NCBI GenBank assembly: GCA_035582835.1
Contig: JAYKAV010003063.1
Coordinates: 339,219-403,218 of the forward strand
Reading direction: 5' to 3'
Length of the DNA stretch: 64,000 bases
DNA from: Phoebastria nigripes
Lineage: Eukaryota; Chordata; Aves; Procellariiformes; Diomedeidae
The stretch's first letter is position 1. Each line of letters begins with the position of its first letter. Below, one piece after another: positions 26,588 to 37,845 of the stretch. The notes under the pieces were generated by a model that worked only from the letters and a program-made list of their open reading frames with translations, did not search any database and had not been told where the DNA came from. A program made the position numbers and the translations under genes.

Positions 26588-27469
26588 TGTGGTGGGTCGA
26601 CTTTGGTCAGCTGTCAGATCTTCCCCAGCCACTCACTCACCCCCTGCTCTGCAACAGCATGGGGGGACAAAATAAGATGAAAATGTTCGTGGCTCAAGAT
26701 AAGGACAGGGAGATCACTTACCAGTTACCATCACAGGCAAAACTGATCCGACCCAGGGAAAATTAATTTAATTTATTGCCAATTAAAGTAGATCCAGACA
26801 GTGAGAAACAAAGACAACAATTAACCCCACCCCAAGAAAGAAGAACATTGTCTCCCTTCTCTCCCACTTTCCCCCAGGCCCACCTTCACCCCTCCACTCC
26901 CGACTCCTCTCCCCTGAGGGTCGCAGGGGGTGGGGATGGGGGTTGCGGTCAGTCCATCACAGCCCCTCTCGGCCGCTCCTCCCTCCTCACACGTCTCCCT
27001 GCTCCAGCGCGGGCCCTTCCCCGGGCTGCAGTCCTTCAGGGACAACCTGCTCCCGCCGGGGCTCTCCACGGCCGCAGCTCCTGCAGGAAATATCCCCCTG
27101 CTGCGGCCTGGGGCCCTCCCCGGGCTGCAGGGTGGGTCTCTGCTCCAGCGGGGTCTCTCCAGGGCTGCAGGGGATCCCTGCTCCGGGCCTGCAGCACCTC
27201 CTGCCCTCCTCCTCCTCCGCCCTCGGGCTCCCTCTGCTGCTGCTCCCTCCTTGGCTTCCTCCTCCTCTGCCTGTGCCGCCTTTTGCCCTTCCGGGAACCT
27301 GTTTTCCCCCCGGCGCCCCCAGCTCGGCTGAGGGGCTCAGCTGTGTCCTGCGGTGGGGCCGCTGGAGCCGGCTGGGACCGGCTGGAACCGGCTGTGTCCG
27401 GCTCGGGGCAGCCCCGGCCTCTCCTCACAGAGGCCACCCTGTACCTCCCCTCTGCCAATGCCTGGTACA
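26588..27469 (-). mobile_element. Solo LTR, family A, GC-rich subtype (minus strand)
   Basis: On the minus strand it begins TGTACCAGGC and ends GACCCACCACA. Flanks are ATGAC (26583-26587) and ATGAT (27470-27474), a 4/5 match to a 5-bp target duplication. The minus-strand order matches the LTR at 40.0 kb: GGCCTCTGTGAGGAGA near the start, repeated ~40-50-bp units with a CTGGAGCAG-like core in the middle (plus-strand cores near 26998, 27047, 27099 and 27139), then the ATTGGCAATAAATT-type segment and GTGATCTCCCTGTCCTTATC before the end. The core 26895-27420 is very GC- and CpG-rich. No viral coding region remains. Open frames across the GC-rich core are by-products of base composition. Confidence 0.82.
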
Positions 27470-27537
27470 ATGATATTTCTGTAAGTGGCAAAACATTCAT
27501 CTTCGTGGAGATTTAAATTAATAGGTATTAACTCATA

Positions 27538-27605
27538 TTCACAGATTTTAATACATGTTAATTTAAGGTTGCATTTCGCAACTTGCTAAATATTAAATGT
27601 TAGGT
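27538..27605 (+). repeat. Left arm of a 68-bp inverted repeat
   Basis: Begins TTCACAGATTTT and ends AAATGTTAGGT. Its reverse complement matches 27859-27926 at 57 of 68 positions without gaps; 10 of the 11 differences are transitions. It starts about 70 bp beyond the LTR at 26588-27469. Confidence 0.88.
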
Positions 27606-27858
27606 TATGTGATAAACACCCATATGCACACTCACAAAGGAATACAGAGAGATAAGAGCAGGAGGGGGACCCCAAATAATACCCTGCCCTGGCTTCTCCC
27701 AGACCCATCCCAGGAGCCATCAGCCCATCAAAGGCCCATCTGCACCAGCCCAGAGGAGCAGAGGGGCACAATGGCAGGCGGGAACACCATTTAGGGACTC
27801 AGAGGAAGGGACACCTTGTCTGGCCCCCCTCCCTAATGGTTCCTGGGATGGGCCTGGG
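27606..27858. other. 253-bp spacer between inverted-repeat arms
   Basis: More GC-rich than its surroundings, with AGAGATAAGAGCAGGAGGGGG and GGCAGGCGGGAAC-type segments and no open frame of note. With the inner ends of the arms it reads TGTTAGGT...ACCTAACA (27599-27866), the TG...CA form of an LTR, so it may be a small unrecognised LTR-like unit. Confidence 0.45.
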
Positions 27859-27926
27859 ACCTAACATTTAACATTTAACAAGTTATGAAATGCAACTGTA
27901 AGTTAGCATGTGCCAAAATCTGTGAA
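27859..27926 (-). repeat. Right arm of a 68-bp inverted repeat
   Basis: Begins ACCTAACATTT and ends AAAATCTGTGAA, the partner of 27538-27605. The two arms could form a 68-bp stem with a 253-nt loop. Confidence 0.88.
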
Positions 27927-27945
27927 GCGCCAGTGAAGGTCAAGC

Positions 27946-28546
27946 TGAAGTAGCCAGTGAGTAGGTGGTGTGGTCTGGGAGCCAGGGGTGACTCTAAGGG
28001 TGAAACCACGGTGGGGTTGGCTATAGGGGACTCGTGGAGTCCCAGGCAGCCCTCTCTGTGTGTGTGTGTGTGTGACGGTCTGCACCAGCAACTGGAGTGG
28101 GGCTGTGGCCTCAGGGACTTGTACATCCAGGTGTCAGCAACTGGAGAGACTGGGCAGACTGAGTATCTGAGCCCAGCTGCTGGAGGGATCGACCTTGTAT
28201 GAATGTAGATCTCTCAATTCTCACTAGTGGACCTCCATCCTGCTCAGCCAGAGAGGAGAGCAGGATGAGGCCTTTGGCACTTTGTGTGTTCATGTGGGTG
28301 CTCTGTGTGTCTGTGTGTGATCTGTGTGGCAGCCATGTATATATATGTGCATATGTATATATGAGGTGTATAGGTGTGCTCTGTGTACATGTGCCTACTG
28401 GGAATACATGCTCAGCCTCGCTACTGGTTGGACCTGGGGACATGGAGCTGCGTCAGCCTTGCCTCTCTCGGGCTGTCAGTCTGGCAGAATATATTTTCCT
28501 TTAACATTAAACATATCTACTGAACGTTCTGGTCCTGCTGCTTAAA
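27946..28546 (+). mobile_element. LTR-like interspersed repeat, family C
   Basis: Composite of GTAGCCAGTGAGTAGGTGG, a TG microsatellite, repeated AACTGGAG motifs and a segment with TCGCTACTGGTTGGACCTG, ending with TTTCCTTTAACATTAAAC. The TCGCTACTGGTTGGACCTG block recurs in reverse orientation at 35.75-36.07 kb (minus-strand TCGTTACTGGTCGAACCTG), so it is a dispersed family. From memory the layout resembles an avian ERV LTR, but no TG...CA ends or target duplication could be fixed; class and limits are uncertain. Confidence 0.55.
28055..28074. repeat. (TG)n microsatellite in family-C repeat
   Basis: Ten or so TG units following CCCTCTC, inside the LTR-like repeat. Confidence 0.9.
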
Positions 28547-29639
28547 GAAATATAGGATAAAGCACTAAACTTTTGTTTTTAGCTAGTAAAATCCGGAAAG
28601 AAAACAAGAGTGCTTTGAAACTGGGGAGAAAAAAAGATCTCTTCGTGTTAACAGATCTTTGGCACAGTCATAGTTTCAGTGAATATGAATGAACTCACAA
28701 ATCTTTGTTGATGCCCTTATCCCCAAGTGTCACATCAGTTCAAAATTGTGTTTGGATACAGCAGCTGCCTCTCTGTCTGTCTAGATGTCAGAATGTCAAA
28801 ATTTTATCAATTTTTTGTCAAAAGGTGCTGGCAGCTGCCATGTTGGAGGTCTCTGATCTAAAAATACTTCCACATTTTTGAAATATATCAAAAATTTCCC
28901 TTCAGACTAATTGGAAGCAGTAGTCAAAACCTTTATGTCATAGCATTTCCAGTGAGGAAGGGAAGCTGCTGCCCAAGGAACCTGTGGCTTATCCAGAACC
29001 TGCTTTAGACCACAAATGGGTTCCCCCAGCTTCCAGCCTGAAGGATTTGCAAATAAGTCTTTAAGAGGAAAGAGTAAAACAAAACTTACTATTGAGTTTA
29101 CAGATGTTAAGGGCATGGGGGATTTTCAAGAAAGGAATTTCCATTTCATTGCGATTTTTAATAAAACTTTTTGACTTTTAGTTCCTATAGTGAAATGAAC
29201 ATGTCTTTGTGCATTTACATTCCTTCCTTCCTTCCTTCCTTCTTTCCTTCCTTCCTTCCTTCCTTCCTTTATTGGTTAAGTAAATAAGGGAACATCAAAA
29301 CAAATTTCACTCAGTAGAATTCAAGGCGGAAGACAGCTTGGAAATACCAGCTAACCGTTAAATGACAGTGCAGCAAAACCTTTTACATTAAAATGGTGAA
29401 CAATTCCTTTAAGCAGGGATGAAACAGGGAATGCAAGATTTAAAGCCTTAACTTTCCTGGTATTTTTGTGATGTGTATCTCACAAGCATCCTTATATGTC
29501 CGGTCTTCCTGTAGTTGCTCAGAAACTGGTGCTGCCAGCCTTGTTTCACTGTAATATGCCACTTACTGACTCTGAACATATTTTTCAACATGTTCCAGCC
29601 ACCAAATCTATCCTACACAGCAAGGATCTGCAAAGATTT
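28547..29639. other. AT-rich non-coding DNA
   Basis: No gene or interspersed repeat recognised. It contains the TTCC microsatellite at 29.2 kb. Confidence 0.6.
29220..29270. repeat. (TTCC)n microsatellite
   Basis: About twelve TTCC tetramers with one TTCTTTCC interruption; the plus strand is a pure pyrimidine run of about 50 nt. Confidence 0.95.
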
Positions 29640-30365
29640 CACAGAATCATGGAATGGTTGAGGTTGGGAGGGACCTCTGGAGTTTATCTTGTCCGACTGC
29701 CCTGCTCAAGCAGGGCCACCTAGAGCCAGTTGCCCAGAACCATGTCTAGATGGCTTTTAAATCTCTCAAATGAGAGAGACTCCATAATCTCTCTGAGAAA
29801 CCTGTGCCAGTGCTCAGCCCCCTCACAGTAAAAAAACATTTCCTGATGTGCCGAGGGAACCTCCTGTGTTTCAGTTTGTGCCCATTGCCTCTGGTCCTGT
29901 CACTGGGCACCACTGAAAAGAACCTGGCTCCGTCCTTTTTGCACCCTCCCTTCAGGTATTTATACAGATTGATAAGATCCCCCTAAGCCTTCTCTTCTCT
30001 AGGCTGAACAGTCCCAGCTCTCTCAGCCTTTCCTCATATGTGAGGTGCTCCAGACCCTTCATCCTCTTCGTGGCCCTTTGCTGGACTCTCTCCACTATGT
30101 CCATATCTCTCTTGTACTGAGGAGCCCAGAACTGGACCCAACACTCCAGGTGTGGCCTCATCAGCGCTGAATAAAGGGGAAAGATCACCTCCCTCAGCCT
30201 GCTGACAATACTTTGTCTAATGCAGCAGAGGATTCCATTCACCGTCTTTGCAGCAAGGGCACATTGCTGGCTCATGTTCAACTTGCTGTCCACCAGGACC
30301 CCCCAGGTCCTTTTCTGCCAAGCTGCTTTCCAGCTGGGTGGCCTCCAGCATATATTGGTGCATAT
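29640..30365 (-). mobile_element. CR1 LINE, 5'-truncated, minus strand
   Basis: Begins on the plus strand with CACAGAATCATGGAATGG and GAGGTTGGGAGGGACCTCTGG, the CR1 3' end. It continues through the 3' UTR and ORF2 C-terminus to about 30365 (CCAGCATATATTGGTGCAT). More diverged from the copies at 20, 41 and 48 kb than those are from each other, so another CR1 subfamily. The octamer repeat is reduced to one unit. Confidence 0.93.
29952..30300 (-). pseudogene. CR1 ORF2 C-terminal fragment
   Basis: About 113 open codons on the minus strand matching CR1 ORF2 downstream of the RT core: [84 protein letters not shown]. The frame breaks after EKRRLRG (a one-base change near 29985) and the C-terminal part follows in another frame. 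No catalytic RT residues are included. A decayed fragment without function. Confidence 0.85.
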
Positions 30366-33300
30366 GCATGTCTGTATGCAGTCCTGAGATTATTTTCTGT
30401 TTACCTAGTAAGAAAAGACTTAGGCTTCATGAAATTCAATGGTTAAATTCCCATAACTTTTTTTTTTTTTTTTTCACTATCACTGGGGCCAGGATTACTG
30501 CCTCGTGGCTGTCCCATATAGTTTTTAATCAAAATCCCTGATAGTAAACATGAGATATGTGGTCTTGTTGGATTCAGCAGGACTCCACATGCCTGTACCA
30601 GCATGTAAATAGCAGGATTAGTGTAATAGTGTTTAAAGACAAAATATGACACAGTGGGAGATAACAACAAGAGAAAATGCAGAGGCTGAAAGAAGGCAGC
30701 AAACACAGTGATGATATAGCACTCCACAGCAGTGTCCCTCTTACCGCCAAGTCATCTGCTTGTTTAGAGCCCTGCATGTTATTTGGTCAAAAGAGATCAG
30801 AAGATCGGTGTTAGGAAAATGGTAGGCATTGGGAAATGTTTTGAAATTGTTCTTGATTTAGGGAAGCAATTTGGGATTAAGCACTTCTAGGAGGATCACA
30901 TTCTGATACCCTTGCACACAATTTTCACTCCAAGAGTGAAATCAGTCTCACTGATTTCCTTGGGTAGAGGAAATAACTATTTAACATGAATAGGACTAAG
31001 TCAACCCCCTGGGTATTAGTGAATTAAAGAAATGGAGTTCATAGCTGATTCTTTACAGATGCTCTAAATTCAGGAGAAGGATGCAAAGGTTGATAGAAGG
31101 CAGTGGGGAGTTTCAAATAAATACTTTGGTGATTTAAAAAAAAAAAAAAAATCCCTTCTCCATAGTATTAATTTTGCAGCAATTCTTTTTAACAGTTTTG
31201 ATTGCCCTCAAGAGATCTGGTCTGAAGCAAAGGAGACTAATTCTAATCACAGGAAATTTATGTTGCTTAATTTTGACCTTGCTCAGATAGCAGAGGATTA
31301 TGTGTCTGAGTTTGTGACCCATGTAGGCAAGGCTCTGAAAATGGAAACTGAGAGAGGACAAAGACAGACAACATTATTCTGGAACATAGGGAAAATAGGA
31401 AGAAAAAGAAAGTAGAACAGAGGCAAAATGAAATGGAAAAATTATAGCAAAGAGAAGGTCCTGAAAAAGAAGGTAATATTTTGAGTACATGTAATCTAGC
31501 AAATATACTTTCAACAGATAGGAGTGAATAATTTTCTTGGCAACATATTATATGAACTATTGTTACAGAAGACTTTCCACATCACTGTTGAATCACTGCA
31601 AATAGCTAGATATTTCTGTCCCCTTTCTTTTTTGTATTTTTTAATTGCAAAGCATCAAAGAGTTTGCAAAGCAATGCAGGTCAGGTGTGACCTGTACTGG
31701 CAATAGCCAATCTCCATATGCATAAGGAAGTCGATTCTTCTCAACCACTTGATTGGAGGCTGTAGTAATAACATGTCAACTTTACATTACCTGTAGAAAT
31801 GAGGAGCTGAGCTATTCACCAAAATGGGAAAAAAATGGGCAGTGTGGATACTTTGTGCCCCAATAAAAGCACAATGCAGATGTGCTAGACAAAGCAGATG
31901 CAGCTCCATGAGAAGGTGTGCTCTGTGATTTGCCTTGCTCTTTTGGTCCCTCGGGCATCCAGACCAGATTCTTGCATTCTCCCAAACCATGCCTGGGCAC
32001 AATTAGGAGGCAGCTTGAGAGCAACTGCTCCCAGGAGGCGGATGAAGCTGTTCTGGGTAAAACAGGGTTTATCTTGTCTTTGACCTATGCTATGTAATTG
32101 GGTCTCAGCACCAGAGACCAGATCTTGATCCTGTTCTGTACACTGAGAGACAATAGCCTGCACTTTCATCCACACTCAGCCTTGCCATAACTGTGTAGCC
32201 TCTTGGAGTCCTTATACTGCAATCTTTAGTTCTTTCCATGAATTTACCATTTCATGTATGTTGGCTTGGTCCTGGGCCATTGCAGAGACCAGAACACAGA
32301 TTAATAGATTGTTCTCTTCTGTCAGGATCTAGCATAGATGCCCATCCTTGTCTCCTATATGCCTCAGAAACATTGCCCTCAAAGTGAAACCGTCCTCTTT
32401 CCTCTCTCCTGTGAACACGTTTTCCCAGCACAGACCGCCTCTGAGGACATAGCCACTTTAACTCAATGAATGCTCTCCCCTTGCCTTCTATCCCTTTCCA
32501 GGGGGCTTTCTCACATTTGAAACTACATTTTCATCCCTAATCAGATTTTTAAAAAATAATAATTTAAAAAAGAATTATCCTGACTGAAGAAAAAGACCCT
32601 AAGTGAACTCATTGTTAAAGCGGTGTTTAAAAAGGATTTGCTACAAAATGGTGTTTTAATCCAGAGCATATCATGTATTTCATGATGTGTGTAATAGAAA
32701 TGATCATGTGGCATATACTGTGTTATAAAATTTTATAGCACCACACATTGTGATAAAATATTTATTAAAATATTCTGTTATCTTTCTGATGACTATGAAG
32801 CCATTACATGGGGAAGTAGCTGTGAGTAGATACTGAAATGTCTTTAAGCTCATTTTCGAATCATTCCCTCATGCTTGAGTAAAATACTTGGACATCTTTG
32901 ATGTTTCCNGCAAGAAAATAAGATAAGTACTAAATGTACCTATTACAGAACTACCCCTTTTAAGTCTGCTCATCACATTAGATTTGAAGCGCTGGTTCCA
33001 TGAAAGAAAATCCCCATTGATTAAATGTCTATTGTGGAATGTGTCCAAAACTGTCTAATTCCCAATGACTTATGGTATTTATCAATATATAAAATTTTAA
33101 ATGAAAACTGAATGTATCAGTTTTTCCTCAGGAAGTTTAATGAGTTTTTTAAAAGGAGTTCCAGTTTTTATATCAAATTTGTCCTTTTCTGCTTGAATTA
33201 AAAATAAATAAAAAAAAAAAATCTGAAAAATTGCGGTTTCATGGAATGCTTTATCCTTCAGGGATATCTTTATTAAACACATTGATCTCTATCCTTCATG

Positions 33301-35754
33301 TTTCTTTGGTAGTCAGCTCGGATATCACAGCTGGGATACCCATGCATCTGTCACTNGGATGAACAAATATTCTGTGAGTATTTTTTCAAGTATATTAGTG
33401 TAAATGAGGTTAGACTGCACAATCCACATGTCTCTGAAAAAGCATCACCTTGAGCATCAAGTGCTGTTTATGTGTTAACCTAGGCACTTATTATATGGCA
33501 CATAGTGTCTGTACAGCTGCAAGTAACTTAAAGTTGATAACTCTGGAATATTTCCCCCTATTGTAATGGAGATCAGAANGATTGATGCACTGGCTATCCT
33601 ATGCTATTCAGTGGTACTGCATGGTGGGGTGCAGATACTGCTTCAATTTTTGTGTTACACAAAATATTCANAAGGAGAACAAAAATGCTGCTTAATCCTG
33701 GTGGTCAGATTTGAATATTTCTGTTCTTGCTTCAGTGTATGTTCAAGCATTTAATTCAACTTGTAGCATTTACACCACGAAGGCACAGAGGACTTCACAC
33801 CAAATGCCTCAGAACATGGTTAGATGAAGGCAAAATAATGTTCACACCTCTTTATAATTTTGTTGTTGGAAAGAATTTGCTCACAAATGGCAATTAAAGT
33901 TTCAATCACTACCAAGAAAGTTTGTATTTAAATTAGGGAGCAGAGGGTACAGGTCTCTACAATATTTTGAACCAAGAATCTGAGCTATCAAAACTTAGCT
34001 TAAATTGAGATTCTAAGGAGGGAAAAGTCTGAGAGCATTTTTTTTTAAAGCACTAACTCCATAATTGGTTCAGAAATGTATTAGCCATATTATATATCTC
34101 AGAGTGAACCTAATGGAAACCTAGAGTACAGAAAGCTGTTTGCCACCCACTAGTCATAATGAAAAACTGAAATGATGTGGAGAGTGACATTCATGGGTGT
34201 ATGGCAAGAAATGACAATAAGTAATTTTGAAGTGAAAGGTCAAACTGTCAAGCACTTATGGCAAATAACCATTTTCAAGGATTCTGATGTCCATTACATA
34301 CCGGCTTTTGGGATGGAGCCCAGGCAACATGGGGATGCGTAATGATCTGAGGTTTTTTTATTTTTTTTTCTTTGTTTTTTTGTTTTTGAGAGCAGAGGGG
34401 AAGAAAAGCATTTAATGGATTTGGTCTTAGAATAGGCACTGTGTTACAGAATACACTAGAAGAAAAAGCTGTCTACAGGGAAAAGTCTGTCAAGTAGTTC
34501 AGGTTTAGTTTCTCTCTCTTCAGTTATATCAGTTAAGAAAAGGATATAGCAAAACCTAAGTTCTCTTTGTGTTATGCTAAATAAAAACATTAAAACNTGA
34601 AAATGAAAAAGATAGATTTCTAGTAGATAAAATAGTTTAAAAATTATTTTATACATCATTCTACAGCCTGCACAGCCCTTTGAGCGTTGGCTGTTGTCTA
34701 TGCCCACTATAGCCCCTAACTAGACTGCTAGGTACAGTGGACAGGTAGAGAAACCAGACAAAAAGATTGTGTTAAGTACTTTGGATTCAGTACTACTGAA
34801 TGCATTCCTCTAGTTTCATGATATACAGACCAAGTCCCACACTTCCCCTATGCCTCAGATAAAATAGTATTTTTATTGTCTCTAGTTCTAACCAAAAATC
34901 TTNGAAGAAATGTCATACTTCTCCCTCAAGCAGAGAGGATTGTCTTCAATTTCTCCATTGCCTTCTTTTGACTCTCCCATGATTTTCTTTTTGAGATAAA
35001 TTAGAGCATTCATATCTTCCATACTGCTGACCTAAGGGACAATATAATAATAATGAAGTAGAAGGGAAGATGAGAAAAATTCACCATCATCCATTGCAAA
35101 TCTGAAATTTCTATGGTGAATTAACCAGATCAATCCATATCTCTCTTGTATGTATTCATGGCATGTCCCAGGGTTTTTTGCTCTAACTCACACATAAATG
35201 CAGCAGAAAATTTGCAACTTCCTCTTCCTAAGCAGTTACACTACAATTGATTTGAACATACCATTGCAAGATATTGCTGGAAATAGTTACAAGGAAGGTG
35301 TTTTCTTTTCTTCCACAAAAGAAGAAAAAAATACAGGAAAAAATAGCCCCATATTTAAAAAAATGTCAGAACGTCCATTTTCTTTCTTTCATAGTCACAA
35401 TATGTGACGTAGTCACATTGTCACTTCTTACCACCTTCCCTTTCAGTGTGAGTGCCAGTATTACAGATTAATTCAGAGAGCCTTTTATCTGAAAAGAGTA
35501 ATGTCTCTCAGAAACTTAAGGAAAAGAGGTGCAAAAGTCAATATGTGTGAGAGTCTCAACTGTGCAGAGTCAATATTCTCAAGCTGCATGGACAATAGTG
35601 TGCCAGACGGAGGATATGTAAACTCATAACTTCCTNTTCCTCCATTTATAACACTCAACCAACATCGCAAAACTCCATAAGGCTGACAAACCACCACACT
35701 AAGCTTAATCACTCAGCTTTGAAGTTGCAGCATTTTTTAGTTGTATTGCTTAGT
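30366..35754. other. AT-rich non-coding DNA, no gene seen
   Basis: 5.4 kb. A 17-nt poly(T) at 30458-30474 could be the poly(A) tail of a minus-strand retroposed sequence, but no flanking duplication or source gene was recognised. Open stretches at 31.8-32.2 kb on both strands have no known domain. 34.8-35.05 kb has a faint resemblance to an old LINE that could not be substantiated. Confidence 0.5.
30458..30474. repeat. Poly(T) run
   Basis: Seventeen T residues followed by CACTATCACTGGGGCCAGG, i.e. a possible A-tail on the minus strand. Confidence 0.85.
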
Positions 35755-36070
35755 TCTTTGGACCAGCTATAGAGTGGAAGTAAGAAGCACGACCGCCTCC
35801 TCTAGCCACTCCAGTCCAGGTTCCTCCTGTCCAGCTGCTGGACCCCAGCCTGGTGCCCCGGGGACCTGGGGAGCCTCTGCCCAGGCTGAGGGACGCAGCT
35901 GCTGCTTTCCCGTTTGCAGGTTCGACCAGTAACGAAGCTGTGCACGTGTCCCAGAGACAAACACACGGACACACACACATAGAGGACACTGACACAGCTG
36001 GTCACACAGAGTGCCACAGGCAAGGCGCTGCTTTCAACAGCACCTACATACAGGAGGCAAATAAAACATA
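35755..36070 (-). mobile_element. LTR-like interspersed repeat, family C (minus strand)
   Basis: GC-rich island in AT-rich DNA. On the minus strand: GTGTGTGTGTCCGTGTG-type tract, then GGGACACGTGCACAGCTTCG and TTACTGGTCGAACCTG, matching the order in the 28-kb repeat (GGGAATACATGCTCAGCCTCG, CTACTGGTTGGACCTG). Downstream parts differ, so the two copies are different subtypes or differently truncated. Open frames here are compositional. Confidence 0.5.
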
Positions 36071-36662
36071 ACCATAGACAGCCAAGTCCTCTTCCTCCTC
36101 TTTGGGTGGTAAAGATAAAAGTTCAGTAGTGAAAGCACATGTAGACCACTCAGAGGGTCTCATAAACCAAGGTCTGTCCCTGGATTACTGCTTTAGATAC
36201 TAGAGAAGAGACTCAAGTCATTTTTTCTATTAAATTATTTCCTGGCTCATTATTTTGTCTGATCAGCTTAATGATCTATGTTACTTCCACTTTCAATGTG
36301 AATATTAGCCATCAAACCTTTACCTTGTAACTTAGCAGTTTGATCAGTAACCTAGTCATTCTCTTCACACTGTTACTTCCACCAGAGCTTAGAATGATTG
36401 TCTAAAATTTCTGGGTTTGCTTTGCTTGAAACTCTAAAAGTTGTCTTGGACTAAAATTATGGGCTAACTGCTATAATTAATGTTTTAACTAATACAGTAT
36501 TAGGTTTTTTTCTGAAATTAAGTTGGACTCCTTTTTATGCAGATGTGTCTGTGAAGGAGACAGGAAGAATGTGTTTGCTTTAAAAATAAGTTAGCTAAGT
36601 ATTACCCTTGTTCTCCAATGCAAATTTTGGAGAATAAGTAAATGGTCTTCCTATGGAGGCCT
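36071..36662. other. AT-rich non-coding DNA
   Basis: Nothing recognised. Its last five bases, GGCCT, form the left target-site copy of the next LTR. Confidence 0.65.
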
Positions 36663-37240
36663 TGTCATCGTTTAACCCCAGCCGGCAACTAAAAGCCCCA
36701 CACAGCTGCTTACTCACTCCCCCCTGGTAGGATGGGGGAGAGAATCAGAAGGGTAAAAGTGAGAAAACTCATGGGTTGAGATAAAGACAGTTTAATAACT
36801 AAAGCAAAAGCCACACACACAAGCAAAGCAAAACAAGGAATTCATTCACCACTTCCCATCGGCAGGCAGGTGTTCAGCCATCTCCAGGAAAGCAGGGCTC
36901 CATCACGTGTAATGGTTACTTGGGAAGACAAANGCCATCACTCCGAACGTCCCCCCTTCCTTCTTCTTCCCCCAGCTTTATATGCTGAGCANGACNNCAT
37001 ATGGTGTGGAATATCCCTTTGGTCAGTTGGGGTCAGCTGTCCCAGCTGTGTCGCCTCCCAACTTCTTGTGCAAGTGAGTGGTGTGAGAAGCAGAAAAGGC
37101 CTTGACTGTGTGTAAGCACTGCTCAGCAGTAACTAAAACACCCCTGTATTATCAACACTGTTTTCAGCACAAATCCAAAACATAGCCCCATACTAGCTAC
37201 TGTGAAGAAAATTAACTTTATCTNAGCCAAAACCAGCACA
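36663..37240 (-). mobile_element. Solo LTR, family B (minus strand)
   Basis: Plus-strand ends are TGTCATCGTTTAACCCC and AACCAGCACA, giving TG...CA termini in both readings. Flanks are GGCCT (36658-36662) and GACCT (37241-37245), a 4/5 match to a 5-bp duplication. On the minus strand a TATAAAG box lies at 36976-36982, and an ATTAAAC segment near the 3' end is a candidate polyadenylation signal. Compared with the copy at 49 kb the outer parts match, but the central part (about 36860-36935, with CAGCCATCTCCAGGAAAGCA) is unrelated to the AAT-repeat centre of that copy. No viral genes remain. Confidence 0.87.
36976..36982 (-). promoter_or_regulatory. TATA box of the family-B LTR
   Basis: TATAAAG on the minus strand, just downstream of the CATATG/GTC block, in the same place as the TATA-like box of the 49-kb copy. 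Confidence 0.5.
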
Positions 37241-37716
37241 GACCTACAGTGGAATGTAGCAGAGTAGAAAGAGTATCACCACACCATATCCAGAAAACCT
37301 TCTTCCTTTATGGATACAGTTTGGGACGAGGCCTATACTCACAACGGAAACTTTTGATCACTGTTGCATGTGTTGCAGATGCCACTTCTATTGCAAGCAC
37401 AAAAAAGACTGTTTATACAGAATACGGATGCTGTCAACTATACAAAGTTATTATTCCTTGAAAAAATGGGGTAAGTGCCTGTTCCCAGAAGAGGTCTCTG
37501 TGTTGTGTGTCCCAGGTAAACATAGACAGCTTTTATTTGAAGAAGGCTATGGTTATACACATCCTCCTTCCAGATGTAATAGATGATCTGAATCTGAGTT
37601 TCCATAACACAAACACGTAATTAATCTGTTATCTGTGGATACTTTTTTCTTCCTCCTGCAGGTATTTTATTTGAAATCCTTTAGAAAAGGTGTCTGAACA
37701 TGGACACAGAAACCCA
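37241..37716. other. Non-coding DNA between LTR and CR1 remnant
   Basis: Two overlapping ~70-codon open stretches, no domain recognised. No repeat seen. Confidence 0.55.
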
Positions 37717-37845
37717 TGCGACTATAAAATAATCTAGGTTGGAAGGGATCTCAGGAAGCTTCTAGTCCAGCCTCCTGTTCAAAGGGTAAACTATGGGATT
37801 AGACCAAGTTGCTCAGGGATTTATCCGGATGGCAAATGTGTAGGT
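37717..37845 (-). mobile_element. CR1 LINE remnant, 3' end only, minus strand
   Basis: Plus strand shows TAAAATAATCTAGGTTGG, GAAGGGATCTC, TTCTAGTCCAGCCTCCTG and ACCAAGTTGCTCAGGG, the CR1 3' UTR in reverse. Only about 130 bp is left and no coding part remains. More diverged than the main CR1 copies. Confidence 0.8.

Noticed and set aside
26776..27516. Long Pro/Ser/Gly-rich open frames on both strands over the GC-rich block
   Set aside because: They arise in several overlapping frames because GC-rich DNA has few stops, and the block is part of an LTR that recurs at 55 kb.
30443..30780. Minus-strand retroposed sequence ending in the poly(T) at 30458-30474
   Set aside because: No target duplication and no recognisable source; the T run alone is weak evidence.
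31812..32175. Possible processed pseudogene with open frames on both strands
   Set aside because: No protein family recognised, no poly(A) tail at a matching place, no flanking duplication.
34800..35060. Old LINE relic
   Set aside because: Only a vague resemblance in pyrimidine-rich segments; no diagnostic CR1 or L2 word order.
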